Source: Membranipora membranacea (Eukaryota > Bryozoa > Gymnolaemata > Cheilostomatida > Membraniporidae). From it: a stretch of 64,000 bases of DNA. The first letter of the stretch is position 1. Every line of letters begins with the position of its first letter. Positions 1 to 11,560 of this stretch are shown here, piece by piece. The DNA is taken from assembly GCA_914767715.1 (NCBI GenBank), contig OU612073.1:1862001-1926000 (forward strand), in the 5' to 3' direction. Under the pieces are notes generated by a model. It did not search any database and had not been told where the DNA came from. It was given only the letters and a program-made list of their open reading frames with translations. Both the position numbers and the translations under genes were made by a program.

Positions 1-1440
1 AAAAAGACAAAATGACGACAGGTACATAACTACTATCTAGATTCTAGACTTTCATGAAAAATAACCTCAACCAAGTGGAGACCGAATGAAATGTGTCAGA
101 TCAACCATGTCATTGTGTGCTATTACCCCTGCAGCCACAATCTGGGAGATAAAATTGGCAAAATAATCAAATATAATCTGTTGCTCTATAAGGTCATAGG
201 TCATAGGATGCCCTTCCTAGGAGCACAATCAAGGAATTCCAGAAGAATTAGCGAGAAAAACAAACACTGTGTGTCACTGAAAACACTTGAAGGTATGTGT
301 TAACAAAGCAGCAAAAATTGATAACTTGTAAGCTAATAGAAGTCAACAAGCGTGTTCTACTTCTGCAATAACCAAAGCAATTATCAATCTGCCCACAGCC
401 AAATGTACCTGAACAACATAATGCTTTTATTAATCCTATCAGCCCATTACTTATACTTCAAATTGAAGATTCTCAAAACTCACCATTGTTGTAACTGGTA
501 TTTTGGTAGTTTGAAGCAAAAATTGCCCTTTTGATTAAAAATAATGAAAAAGAAAGGAAATATTTTATACCTGTTGATGGAGATATCCAACAAAGAAGAT
601 TAGCGAGGGCGGCGGACGCATGGCAGGCATAACAAAGCTAGCAGTCGAAAGGATATTAAACATCCTATTTATGTCAGCTCTGGTTGTGCTGAAAACCGAA
701 CATCGAACAATGGACACTCTTTGTAACGAATCATAAGTATTTACAACATGATAACACCAAATACTTCGTTTCTGAACTATAGCATGCTTAATTTGGTTGA
801 ATGTGCCGCTGTTTGGAGGTGAGCAAATACTATTATTATTATTGAGAGACAGATTCCTGAACAGTTTCCAAACAAGGAGTGACAGATTCTAAACAGATTT
901 CAAATTCTAGTAATTCCTCATGCAAATCATGTCAAAAGCTTGGCAAGAGTGTTGACTTTCTACTATCAAAAATAGCTGATATCGAACAAAGAATTTAATC
1001 TCAGAATAAAATGCTTGACAAACTTTGTTCATCATATATGACAGAAACCAGATTAAAAGATGAATTGGAGCGAAATTGCCCTCTCCGGTTTAGGATCATA
1101 AAATGGAACAATTGAGACAATCAATGACTCGGGATGTCAAAGGCACTTCAACTTATGTAGGTGCAATAATGAATAAACGACAAGAATTTCAACACAGAGC
1201 AAATCTCATTCTGAGAGTACACATTAGGCCCGAACCTTCACCTAACAACTCAAAACCAAGATCATCTTTTATAGATATATTTGCCAACAAACAGGGAACA
1301 ATTAACCGAATTAGACCTTAACACCGTACGCCTTTTGTAAGCTCCCATAAATTTTGAATCACAGCGAAATTTTTAGAAAAAATGCATAAAACAAAACACT
1401 CCGAATGTTGATAACCCATTGTAATCCTTCACAGATTCCT
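1..1440. repeat. Diverged direct duplication, copy A (5' part)
   Basis: This stretch is repeated in the same orientation at 8880-9912. Aligned landmarks are the blocks around 30-90 and 8890-8950, 960-1070 and 9440-9550, and 1090-1440 and 9570-9912. Identity is high but broken by small indels. Copy A carries about 370 bases (roughly 570-940) that copy B lacks. One frame near 890-1080 reads like a coiled-coil segment with CKSCQKLGK followed by heptad-like residues, but it holds stop codons in both copies. I do not recognise the parent sequence; a decayed retroelement ORF1 is possible. Confidence 0.75.
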
Positions 1441-1535
1441 CAGCACCATTAGCAACACCAGAAATTGGCCAAGTGGTATCAAGGAGATAGAGACTCCTTG
1501 GTGGAATCAAGTTTAAGTGGAGTCAAGTTTTCAAG

Positions 1536-3593
1536 TCATAGCCACAGCCGCAGCCCCAATCACAGTAGCAGCCCCAATTGCAGCACCTAGCTCGCCAATA
1601 CATACAGCCGCTAGTGATGGTGAGTTATTTGCTTTATTCAATATTAAATTTCATAGTTGATCGCAAGCCAGCAAAATGTCATGGGCATTGTTTTATTCCA
1701 TGCTTGGGCTATTCTACAGCTTGAGGTACTCAGTAATTTGGTATTATAACATAGTTTTGATTTGCAATGCCTGGAGTATGATTTGATTGTGCCTGTTTTC
1801 AGGCTTTTGATCACCTGTCATGTCACCTCGGACAGTCATTCCTCCTTCAGCACCAGTCAGTCCAGCACCAGCACCAGTCAGTCCAGCACCAGCACCAGTC
1901 AGTCCGCCCCCGCCTTGTCACCCGGCCAGCCCTCTTAACCAGCAAGACCACAGAGCCCTTAAGTTGAAGCATTGAACCCTCTGCAACCACAACCAGCTCT
2001 GCAAAAGCGTCAGTAACTCTATGACAAAAGTTTTGCAGATTGTAAACTTTTGAGATTGTTAGCTATTGATAGAGTTTGTACAAGAGACAACTAAAAGCCT
2101 TTTCTAATGTTGTATGGCTCTTTTTAATGACCCATTCACTTTGATACGTCATGATTAAAACCGCTTTCTGTTTCGGCAGGTGTCACCAGGAAGAAGGTAA
2201 GAGATGAGGTCGCCCACATCTACGAACTACCAGACTGCTGTGGGCCTGGAGTTGGAAAGGTGTGGTCACCAGGAGGGTAGCAGGGTGTACAAGTGCGGCA
2301 CCATCACAGAGGCCGTGCGGCCAAGACTTTTTAACAACGTGAGACACATGGGTAGTGCTAGCAGGAGGTGGGACTGGATCTGCAGATTTATTCAGACCGT
2401 GCGTGTTTACACGTGTCAAGTTTTAACAAGAAAGATTGAGCGATAGTTACAAACCCTCAGCGCTGCATTGAATCAAGAATTTTTGGCAGTTTTTTTCATG
2501 TACATTGACAGTATTTTTTTCACTGTTTTAGCACCCTGTTCAGAGACACCGTGTCAGGGGGGACCAAGCCAGGTATGCCCCAAGGGCTGAATTATTCCGG
2601 TATTTCCTTCCTCACAGGACAGGGACCCTCAGAGTCTTTGCGTTGATGTCCAGCAACACACTGGCCATCAACCATAAAGTGGTAAGTCAGAATCATTTCT
2701 TGCATTATGTAAATAAAAGGAAAACATTTTGGACCTTGTTATTTCTCTGGTAAACTGTCTTATTAATCTGTTCAAATCAGACCTGTTCTTCAAGACTGAG
2801 CATTGTAAGCTTTTTACTTCACAGGGACCCTCAAACAAAAAAAGGTCCGAGGACTGTGTCCATGAGACACATACGTATACCGGCACACCAGCCAATTAAG
2901 CGCCCCAGACTATCTTAGACAAGGCAAACTTTGTGACCTCTTTGTGCCATCACACTACAGCCCCAAAGACAGTCAACGGAAATAATTCCCAGTGTCCATC
3001 TAACCGACCTCTACCGGGAGTTCAAGAAGTTGCTGACTGAGGCTGAGATGGCACCCAGCACCAACTGGTTTTTTAACCTCCTAATACAAATGTGCAAAAG
3101 ATTGAGAACTGACCCGAAAGGACCAAAGGACACCCATCTGACCAAGACTTGATGACCATACTATATGAAGCAGCAAAAGGTAGAACACATATTAGAAATA
3201 TTTACATTTTTAAAACGCTTTGGAGGCTAACACTGTGGCACTGACACAACAGGAGGAGCTTACAGCATCGCACCTGTTGTTACCGCACGGTTGCAGGGAT
3301 TTTTGTCTTTTACTTCAGTTTTACTGAAATGCCCTGCAGCTGAAGTTTGTTAAGCATATAAATGTTATAGCTCAACATTCAAAGATAGTGCCTGGATATT
3401 CGACATGAGATAAATTTGTATTTTTGCATAGAAGAAACTGGCCTGTGGTTGTACCGGTAACACCCTATTAAACTACATTGTATCTGATTTATAGTATCAG
3501 GGTGGAGCCATTACCTCAACCCACCAGGCTAAGAAGAGGAACAGTAATGGGACGATTGAGAAAAGCTGGACACAGACTAAGAGAAAGAACCAG
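1536..3593 (+). other. Possible exon series of an unrecognised plus-strand gene or element
   Basis: Several short open blocks here are bounded by plausible splice sites. 1536-1619 is an 84-base, phase 1-1, Ala/Pro/Ser-rich block ending GATG before GTGAGT. 2618-2681 follows CTCACAG and precedes GTAAGT. 3501-3593 follows TATCAG, is open for 31 codons, is Lys-rich, and ends CCAG before GTATTT. The last block has an open counterpart in the second repeat copy near 11.42-11.5 kb. At about 2940-3140 a further frame reads LTDLYREFKKLLTEAEMAP. The base composition is more GC-rich than the surroundings. I recognise no domain. It could be a decayed gene, a transposon gene, or chance. Confidence 0.3.
1848..1904. 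repeat. 21-bp tandem repeat, about 2.7 copies
   Basis: The unit CAGCACCAGCACCAGTCAGTC repeats here. In the frame starting at the ATG near 1819 it would encode a seven-residue Ala-Pro-Val-Ser unit inside a roughly 50-codon open stretch that ends at TGA near 1974. Whether that frame is translated is unknown. Confidence 0.7.
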
Positions 3594-3640
3594 GTATTTA
3601 TCTCGATGAAGGCCTCAGTGTGGATATAGTCACTTTTCAC
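3160..3640. repeat. Diverged direct duplication, copy A (3' part)
   Basis: This is repeated in the same orientation at 10990-11560. Shared landmarks are a GGTAGAACACATATTAGAAA block, the CCCTGCAGCT block, the ACTACATTGTATCTGATTTA block, and the Lys-rich open block before the CCAG/GTATTT site. Together with the 5' part it shows that one segment of 3-4 kb was duplicated in tandem and then reshuffled, because the sequence between the two parts differs (about 1.7 kb in copy A, 1.1 kb in copy B). Confidence 0.8.
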
Positions 3641-4527
3641 AGACTCAGTTCATTAAAGTAAATTTGGGCAAATCTTGCCTGCAAACAGAGAGCAACCTGG
3701 CACAGATATTGTGGCCTGGCCACTAAGGCAACGAATTTCGCCGCCTATGCTCCGGGATGCGGCTTGTGACAAGACATCTGATATAAATCAACCTTCAATT
3801 TTAATCAGTCTTGAGACACAAAGTTTATCCTCAGGTTTTGATATTCTAATATTACATTGCCTTTAAATCCTTTGGAAAAGATAAACAAGGCACAACAGTA
3901 ACAAATTCTTTTCTTGTAATGAAACACGGAGACTGCAATACAACTGGTTGTTTACAAATAAGATTTTCGTGAGGGATTAGAAAATTTACTCTGAGAAAAC
4001 AATGTCTGTAATTGCTCTAACTGATATCTTCATCCAGCCTAGGTCTCAATTGTACTTGGATCGTTTCAATGCACCGCATGGAGAATTGCTTTCAACTTTG
4101 TTTGGAGGCCATCTCAGATTTGTTGTTTATTGAGGCAGCCCACCTGTTTGGCTAACCGAATCCTCAAAAGTAACAACATTATAACTTGTTACAGTATAGA
4201 TGCAGGCCCAGGGCACGATTTTTAAAAAACTGTACAAATTCAACCGTAACATGAATGCTGTCAATGGTTATTTCAGGACTGCAATTCCTAAGTGGTGATA
4301 AATACACCAAGGTCGACCATAAAGATTCCAGCTCACTGAAAATGCAGCAGAATAATTCACACAGAATATCATTAGTGTTATTAAGGGTGAGCCCTCCAGA
4401 CACACAGTTATCATAATCCTATACGCATCCAGCATAGTTACATTAGTGTTTCTCAATAATAAAAATATTCGGATGACATTCGAGTAAAATTTAAGCTCAA
4501 ACATTTCGGTGTATTTTGAAAATGCTA

Positions 4528-5202
4528 TCATTGAACAGTATCCACTGAAAAAGCCAAATCCAAAACATGTTTCGGAATATTAATAATATTAATCATTTTG
4601 AGGTCTATAGTCATTCTGATAGAATTTGATGGGTGACTGATGGGTCGCCACAATCTATACTGAAAACTTATATCAACCAACAGAAATATTCCATTGTTTA
4701 AGTTCAGTATAGCATCTCCATTGTCATTTATAAATTGCTCCACTCCTTTGATAAAAGGCAATTAGAATTTGTTTGAAACTGTACACAATGGCATAGAAAC
4801 TACAAATATATAGGCTCTTTGCACTGCCTTGCGCAACATTGCCACTGCACTGATGGATGAAATAAACACCGTAATGAAAAAGTAAATCGCAATTTTAAAT
4901 ATGTTAAAAAAATATTTCAAACATGCCCTCAAAAGCTCGTTTAGATAATGTGATGAACTGATGCTCCAGAAAAAAAAAAGATCTCTGTGAGTTACCATGT
5001 CGAAATGTAATTCTGCCCAAGCAGACAAACACGAACTTGGAGATTTTTTGTCAGATTTGGAGTTTTTTGCAGAAAAAGATAAATGAATAGTTAGCTGATT
5101 GACTAACGATCCAGGTGACCAAATGTGGTTATTCTGAATTAAAAACTGTAGGATGGAGATAGCTTTTGGAAAAGTAAGGAGGAGATAACTACAGCTGAGC
5201 AT
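4528..5202 (-). other. Unrecognised semi-open frame with one in-frame stop
   Basis: One minus-strand frame runs about 225 codons with a single stop (near 4764). It is hydrophobic and rich in Phe, Ile and Ser, with several stretches that could be membrane helices, such as the one reading FNIFKIAIYFFITVFISSIS. A different frame stays open from 4531 to 4268. No family is recognisable. It may be a decayed membrane-protein gene, or chance openness in AT-rich DNA. It carries no visible splice or element boundaries. Confidence 0.2.
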
Positions 5203-5351
5203 TTTTGACTTTAAATAACTGAGGAGAGCTCCTCAGGCAGCATCATCAAAATCAGTGTAAGGAATAAAACTATCCATCTGGTCATTCATCAGCTGCACAT
5301 TTCGTTTGCCCATTTGGTGCCTGCACCTGCCTATCTGGTTTAGAGGAGGAG

Positions 5352-5776
5352 ATGTCACGCCAGCCAGGGAAGTGCTACCAGAAGGATGCTGACATAGACA
5401 AACGCCTGGTGTACACCGTTGACCTAAAGAAAGTCTCCGAGCTACCAAGGATGGACATGTACAAGGAGGTCGCATTCACCAGACGCCTCATTGCTCTTAA
5501 CCACTCTTTCTGTCTCGCTGAAGGATCTTCGCCTACTAAACCAGTCATTGCTAACTTATGGCAACCGCTGAGAAGACTTGCCGGAGCAGAGGAGAATCAT
5601 GATCTGGCTAGATAATTGCAGCTACCAGAACAAAAACGACCTGCTCTTTCAAGCTATACAGTTTACTGTTGTGAGCGGTGATGTTTCATTTAAAGAAGTT
5701 ATCTTCAAGTATTTCGTCACTGCCCGACACTCATCATTTGTGGCAGCTGATAGCTACCACAGTAGCATTGAACCTT
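5352..5776 (+). pseudogene. Remnant of a transposase-like protein (DUF7869-like)
   Basis: Two overlapping frames together resemble a family spread widely in invertebrate genomes and usually found with mobile elements. The first frame (from 5352) has VYTVDLKKVSELPRM followed by FTRRLIALNHSFCLAEG. After a frameshift near 5580 the second frame has WLDNCSYQNKN, then FKYFVTARHSSFVAADSYH. Known relatives carry W-x-DNC-x-GQNKN and a G-H-x-F-x-S-ADSFHH motif, which may be metal-binding positions of a DDE-like nuclease; the glycines are altered here. The frameshift and stop codons show it is dead. The Pfam-family name is from memory and not checked. Confidence 0.55.
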
Positions 5777-5899
5777 AGAGATTTTGTTGCTGCTTGTCTG
5801 GCAGCTGATGCAATTTCATAATCGGCAAAATATTCGAATCTGAGGTCACCATCAGTAACATCTGTTCGGCCAAGTTCTGGCAAACGTAAGAAAACAATG

Positions 5900-7670
5900 A
5901 TAAATCATAGATCAACCTTCATTTTAGAACCGATAGTATTTTTAATTTTTTCTAATTTGTCTGACACATTCTTATATAAAGTGTGTTGTGTTCTCGATGC
6001 ATGTTTGGAACGGTGTTCAATAATAAAGTTCATTATCATCATCATCATACCCCACAATGTCACTGATGCACAAAACACAATTTGTTTGCTGGTAAAAGGT
6101 CATCACTGATTTTGATGTTTGTTTCCAGACGGATTTCGTTTTATATTCTTAAATTGTTATAGCCGTTCAACTTGGTTCAGGAGTTGATAACAAAGCTGAG
6201 GGAAACCCTGACGCTTCATTGGTAACAATTATTTGATGATTAGTTTTTGGTTGATAAGCTCACTTCACTTTGTTTTCCTTTGTAATGTCAACGTGTTACG
6301 GCCATTACCAACAATTTCCCGTTCAAACGAATACAAAACTATATTGAAAAGAACTCCTTCAAACCTATACATTATGTTGGATCTCTGACTGAATTTGGAT
6401 AAATTATATTGGTGTGCAGATAGACCTATTTTGCTCTTAACTTAGAGTGTTTTCATGCATTTGATATCCTTGAAGAAGTGATTTTAGTAACCATCAAATT
6501 AGATTGCAGCGTATTTCAACCAATCTTTTAGAAATTTAACATCACATTGACTATCAATTGGAACTTTTTTGTTAGAAATACTTAGCAATACTCACTAACA
6601 GGTCAAATTATATATAACACACTGATGTTTCACATGTCACTGCAGCAGGTGGCCGTTATGTACTAGTTGCTGGACACAACATTTCCCACTGTTAAGGATT
6701 GGTATCCTTGAAGAAGTTCCCTTGTATTAAATTTGGTAGTTATTTTGAAAAAACTAATTGGATATATAAACATTATAATTATTATTATTGCATATTACTT
6801 GGAATCACTGAGTGATCTAACAACTTAAATAGGTGTCACAGGCAAAAACGGTCTATATGCATTTCCAAGGGATATTTCAATGTACGATAAATATGAAATC
6901 TTAATCTGCGGGAAATATCTCCCTACGGCTAGCGGCTAAAAGATACGTTCTTCAATAGTCAATTAAGCAGACTCATCCAGCAGAAATGAGAGTAGTTTCT
7001 CTCATTTTCATGATAAGTACTTATATTGGACATTGCAGCAGTGCATTTCCTATGTGGGTGCTGAGCTGAAACATGGTATATCAGAAGACACTAAAAATCT
7101 AAAACCTTCGGCGTAAGATGACATCATCGCCTATACCCAATCAGAATGTAATGATTATTCAGTTCCCTGTTTGCGTGCATGTGAGAACCTTTTTGTCCAA
7201 TGAGATTACTCAAAATATGCTCCGCCTACTATTAAAAGGACACCTGTTACGATCTGCCATTCTTACTACAGCCATCATAGAGGAGAGATCTACGTTCCAC
7301 ATTCTAAATCAACATGATTCCGAACTGCAGTTGAGGACACTGCACTATCGCACAAACGTACTTTTGCCAGCCTGCAGGAACAACTAGCAGCTCAGTCTCA
7401 TCACTACGAACAGTAACTGTCCACTATCAAGAATAGACCTCACTGGTAAGTTACAGACACACATTTATTATGTCGGTTGTAGTTTGCAAGTTATTGCAAT
7501 CAACCTATCATTCTGTCATCCTAAATCAGACCACCTCATAACCCTGTCCTAATTGATCTATCCTAAACTACTACACTTTACGTTGCAGACTTAGCAGAGC
7601 GGGGAGAGTTTGGCGAGGGAGCTCGCATTGTCAGAGCCTAACCCACTGACACTAAGCAAGCAGAGACGAG
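5900..7670. other. Intergenic, no recognisable gene
   Basis: The sequence is AT-rich with many stops on both strands. I see only short simple-sequence pieces (ATC repeats near 6030-6050, ATT repeats near 6775-6790). Confidence 0.5.
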
Positions 7671-7682
7671 ACACCTGGTCAA

Positions 7683-7995
7683 CATACTTGCCAAGTCTCC
7701 CGATTTAGGCGTGACCCTCCAGATTTTTACACCCACCCCCCACATTTTGTAAATCTCACTATTTCCTCCAGATTTTAGAGAAAACAGTCCAATCGAAATT
7801 TTTTGATAGTTATCCAAGCACATGTTGTTGTTGACTAGTTACTGTTAAGGTCCTTGCACACAAAATTGAAAGGAATTATCAAATTAAACCAGGGGGGTAT
7901 CCTTCAACTTTTGGTTGGTAGGGCCAAGCAGCCACACAACCCAGCTGGGGGGTTTGGGGGACTTACAGCGCCCCCCAAACCCCCCAGCCCCGGAC
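7683..7995. mobile_element. Left terminal part of a hAT-like element
   Basis: It opens with the same end sequence, CATACTTGCCAAGT, as the two complete elements at 24424 and 30820, and continues collinearly with the 24424 copy for about 200 bases. It includes the G/C hairpin (7946-7985) also found there. No matching right end or second copy of the preceding 8 bases (CTGGTCAA) is visible, so this copy is truncated or rearranged. It lies beside a hAT transposase remnant in an orientation compatible with one original element. Confidence 0.65.
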
Positions 7996-8168
7996 GCCAG
8001 AGCTTTTAAGGCAAAATTATCGCACAAGAACACTATTATTTGCATTACAAGGCTATCTTCTGGTTTGGGTTTATGTGTGAGTTTTATTGTAACTGTCTAT
8101 ACCAATTATTCTTTATATTATGCCAACAAAAATATTGACATATCCATAACTATCGAATTGACCAAGCC

Positions 8169-8748
8169 TTACTTATACACCACAATGGAACTTTCTCTAC
8201 TTGGATGACACTGAACAAAATCTCTGATGACAGATTGAATGTCCAGTGTATCCGTTTTGTTCTTGTGAACATGTAGTAGTAATAGATGATTCAATCTATC
8301 CTGCATCATTGATGTAGGCCCAGCTGTCTTGAGCCTACTGAGAGCAAAGAATGAGCGCTCACTAGACGCATTTGTGGCGGGTAACACTACAATCAGTTTC
8401 AAAATTTTGAATATGATAGGATATAATGACTTGTTTATTATTAGGTTATTTTATAAGACGCTATCACAACTGTGATAGCGTCTTTCACAATGTCGTCGTC
8501 CTTCTTATAAACCCTCAATTCGGCCTCAAGATCAAAGCCATAAGCATCACTATTGTGGATGTGGATGTGGCAGGATTTGCACCAGAGCAAAGGAGCAACT
8601 CGATCTGCAAGAGCAATTCGATGCCCTTCTGCTCGAACCTGGCTTTGATGCCGTTTATGGCCAGGTCAAAAACCTTCATATAAAGCTGGTGACTTTTCTC
8701 TTTTATGGACAACATCACACCAGTCCCATTACAGATAGAAATAACCAA
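8169..8748 (-). pseudogene. hAT transposase remnant, C-terminal part
   Basis: Two minus-strand frames give consecutive parts of a hAT transposase. 8748-8515 contains a FDLAINGIKARFEQKG segment as in the catalytic region. 8402-8169 contains the C-terminal dimerisation signature LPATNASSERSFFALSRLK followed by QDRLNHLLLLHVH. Between them lies a perfect 14-bp inverted repeat (8455-8484) that does not belong to the protein. N-terminal zinc-finger and first catalytic residues are absent. The family normally uses a DDE nuclease to move DNA with 8-bp target duplications, matching the 8-bp duplications at the related elements at 24424 and 30820. Confidence 0.75.
8455..8484. repeat. Perfect short palindrome
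   Basis: AAGACGCTATCACA and its exact reverse complement are separated by only two bases. It interrupts the hAT transposase remnant. Confidence 0.85.
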
Positions 8749-8879
8749 ATAAATTGGCTATATAATTTTAATTCAACCAACTTGAAACAAATGGAAAAAA
8801 TGAAGATTATAAAATGATGCTTATCTTCTGATATTAAATACCATGAGTGGTAGAACTCAAAATATAGCAAAAAAAATAA

Positions 8880-9912
8880 TAATTAAAACAGGTACTACTA
8901 TCTATACTTTCATGAAAAAAAACCTCAATCAACTGGAGACAGAATGAAATGAAATTTCAACATCAGTCATGCCCTTGCAGACACCATACGGGAATTAATA
9001 TTAATATATGAAATTATGTCAACGCAAACCTCTTGCTTTTTAAGGTCATCAAGGAAAAGTTAAAATAGCTTTCCATCCTTAGCATAATATGGCCTTCCTA
9101 GAGGAGCACAATCAAATATTTCTGGAAGATTTAGCGGGAAAACCAAACACTGTGCGTCTCTGACAATGCTGGCTTCCTACTGGAAGGTATGTGTATAACT
9201 GAAAATAAAAAAATAACTAATAAGCTAATAGAAGGCAACAACTTCTGGAATAGCTTATCAATTGGCCATTTAGTCCTATCAGCCCATTACTCATACCTCA
9301 AAATGAAGTTAAAACTCACCATTGTTGTAATTGGTATTTCGGTATTTTGAAGCAAATATTGCCCATTTGATTGAAAAAAATGAAAAAGAAAGGAAATCTT
9401 TTATACCTGTTGATGTAGTTGGCAAGAGGTTGACTTTCTACTATCAAAAATAGCTGATATCAAACAAAGAATTGAATCTCAAAATAAAATGCTTGACGAA
9501 ATTTGTTCATCATATATGACAGAAACAAGATTAAAAGATAGATTTGAGCGAAATTGCCCTCTGTGAATTTAAATCATACAATGGAACTATCGAGACAATC
9601 ACTGACTCGAGATGTCAAGGGCACTTCAACTTATGTTGGTGCAACAATAAAGAAACCACAAGAATTTCAACATGCTGCTCCACAAAGCAAATCTCAAACT
9701 GAGAGTACACATTAGGCCCTCAACAACTCAAAGCACAGGATCATCTCTTATAGATATATTTGCCAACAAACAGGGAACAATTAACCGAATAAACCTTAAC
9801 ACCGTACGCCTTTTGTAAGTACCCATAAATTTTGAATCACAGCAACTTTTTTAGAAAAATGTATAAAACAAAACACTCCGAATGTCCATAACTCATTGTA
9901 ATCTTTCACAGA
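8880..9912. repeat. Diverged direct duplication, copy B (5' part)
   Basis: This is the partner of 1-1440 in the same orientation. It lacks the roughly 370-base block 570-940 of copy A and joins the flanks at about 9418, where GTTGATG runs straight into the sequence matching copy A from about 945. Similarity stops at about 9912, where copy A continues with unrelated sequence. Confidence 0.75.
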
Positions 9913-10449
9913 TTCACAGTGTAACAAATAAGGGACCACTAGTTCACCAACAGTATACTGATGAATGTAAAATCTGTAAACATGCTTAGCTAATTTAATT
10001 CACTGTGATAGTGTATCATTGTTATTTTTAATATAAATTTTTACAAATTTTTTACTATTATGTCATGCATATTTTGCTCTTTATGTACATCAAAACCTCA
10101 TTGGTATCACATGATATACTGGTTGGTTGTATCAATGAAGCATATATTATTATTATAATTATTAACATTATAATTAATATAATAGTTTACCTTTTATATA
10201 GATGCTATCGTAGTGGAAGCAAAAGGATTAACTATAGTTGTCACTAATAGTGTATACATTTAGTGCGCTTGAGAAATCTTTATGACACCTTGCTGAATCA
10301 CATGTACGAGAAAATAGTGTTGCAGTCTAAAACATATTCACCTTCAGTAGTTCAACATCGCAAATAATTGGTTTTAACTTTTTTTGCATTTGAATCTTTT
10401 AGGAAAAGACACCAGAATATTCGAAACATATCATATTATCATTTAACAG

Positions 10450-10592
10450 TCGGATATTATGACACTCAAAAAGAAGATGAGCTAGCTATTGAGCAAACTG
10501 CAATTGCCATACATTTTGTTGTTGTGCCTATGGTATATAGTGAGCTTACCTCAGTACCAGTAATTTTGGTTGAGCCTCCAGTTTTTTTCTAA
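10450..10592 (+). pseudogene. Plus-strand relic of the transmembrane exon of the EGF gene
   Basis: The frame reads YYDTQKEDELAIEQTAIAI, then FVVVP, then VYSELTSVPVILVE, and stops at TAA. It parallels the terminal exon at 15018-15181 on the minus strand, which reads [23 protein letters not shown], a hydrophobic run, then [15 protein letters not shown]. The relic lacks about nine residues of the hydrophobic core, so it could not span a membrane as well. It sits inside the second repeat copy and in the opposite orientation to the gene. It is either an inverted duplicate or the last exon of a lost paralogue. Confidence 0.75.
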
Positions 10593-10654
10593 ACTACCAT
10601 GCCCTGCAGCTTAAGTTTTGTTTGTAAAGCACATAAAGCACATCTTGTTTCCCT

Positions 10655-10999
10655 GACTGCCTCAAAATTGCAAGTGTTGTCCCAGTTTTTAAACAAGGTG
10701 ACAAATTTGATAAAAATAATTACCGACCCATCTCTATCCTTACCACCATTTTAAAAATAGTAGAGAAGACTATAACCATGCAAATTTATAAATTTTTAGA
10801 TGATTTTGGCATTTTAACTGACAAACAATTTGGTGTTAGAAAAGTTCTAAATACTACCTTTGCAATAAATGAACTAATGGAGCAACTTTATGAAAATTTT
10901 AACACCAAAGCTGTGGTATTTTTATTGATTTTTCTAAAGCTTTTGACACTATTGACCACGATATTTTAGTTCATAAATTATCTCTCAATGGCTTTCAAA
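10655..10999 (+). pseudogene. LINE reverse transcriptase fragment (CR1/L2-like)
   Basis: The frame contains VVPVFKQGDKFDKNNYRPIS, then KIVEKTITMQIYKFLDDFGILTD, then QFGVRK. After a frameshift near 10915 it continues as FIDFSKAFDTIDHDILVHKL. These are the fingers-to-palm motifs of non-LTR reverse transcriptases, including the first catalytic Asp. The YADD block and all flanking ORF parts are missing. It is a short dead insertion in the second repeat copy. Confidence 0.8.
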
Positions 11000-11560
11000 G
11001 CTCAGCCGCCTATATGAAGCAAAAAAAAGGTAGAACACATATTAGAAATATTTACATTCTTAAAAACCCTTTGGAGGCTAGGGCTGTGGGCCAGACCCAA
11101 CAGGAGGAGCTTTCAGCATCACACCTGTTGTTACCACAGCCGCCGCAAAGATTTTCGTCTCCCCTTCAGTTTTTTTCTTAACTACAATGCCCTGCAGCTA
11201 AAGTTGGGTTTGTTAAGCACATAAATGTTATATATAGCTCAACACTCAAAGGGTGCCTCTTTTAACATGGATATTCGGCCTGAGACAATTTAATTGTTTA
11301 TGTTATATGTATTCTTGCATGGAAGAAACTGGTTTAGTCGTACCGGTAAGACTGATCTTACGAGATCAGTCTTGACCTCAATAAACTACATTGTATCTGA
11401 TTTATATTTTTTAAGGCGGAGCCAATACTCCTACCCACCAGGCTAAGAAGAACGGTAATTGGAAGATTGAGACAAGCAGGACAGAGATTCAGAGAAAGAC
11501 CCAGGTATTTGTCGCGATGAAGGCCCCAGTGTGTCTATCTGAACTATTCAAGAGTTTTTG
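10990..11560. repeat. Diverged direct duplication, copy B (3' part)
   Basis: This is the partner of 3160-3640. It includes an extra small inverted repeat (AAGACTGATCTTACGAGATCAGTCTT, 11347-11372) absent from copy A. A second, shorter copy of the CCCTGCAGCT block lies just upstream, near 10590-10640. Confidence 0.75.
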
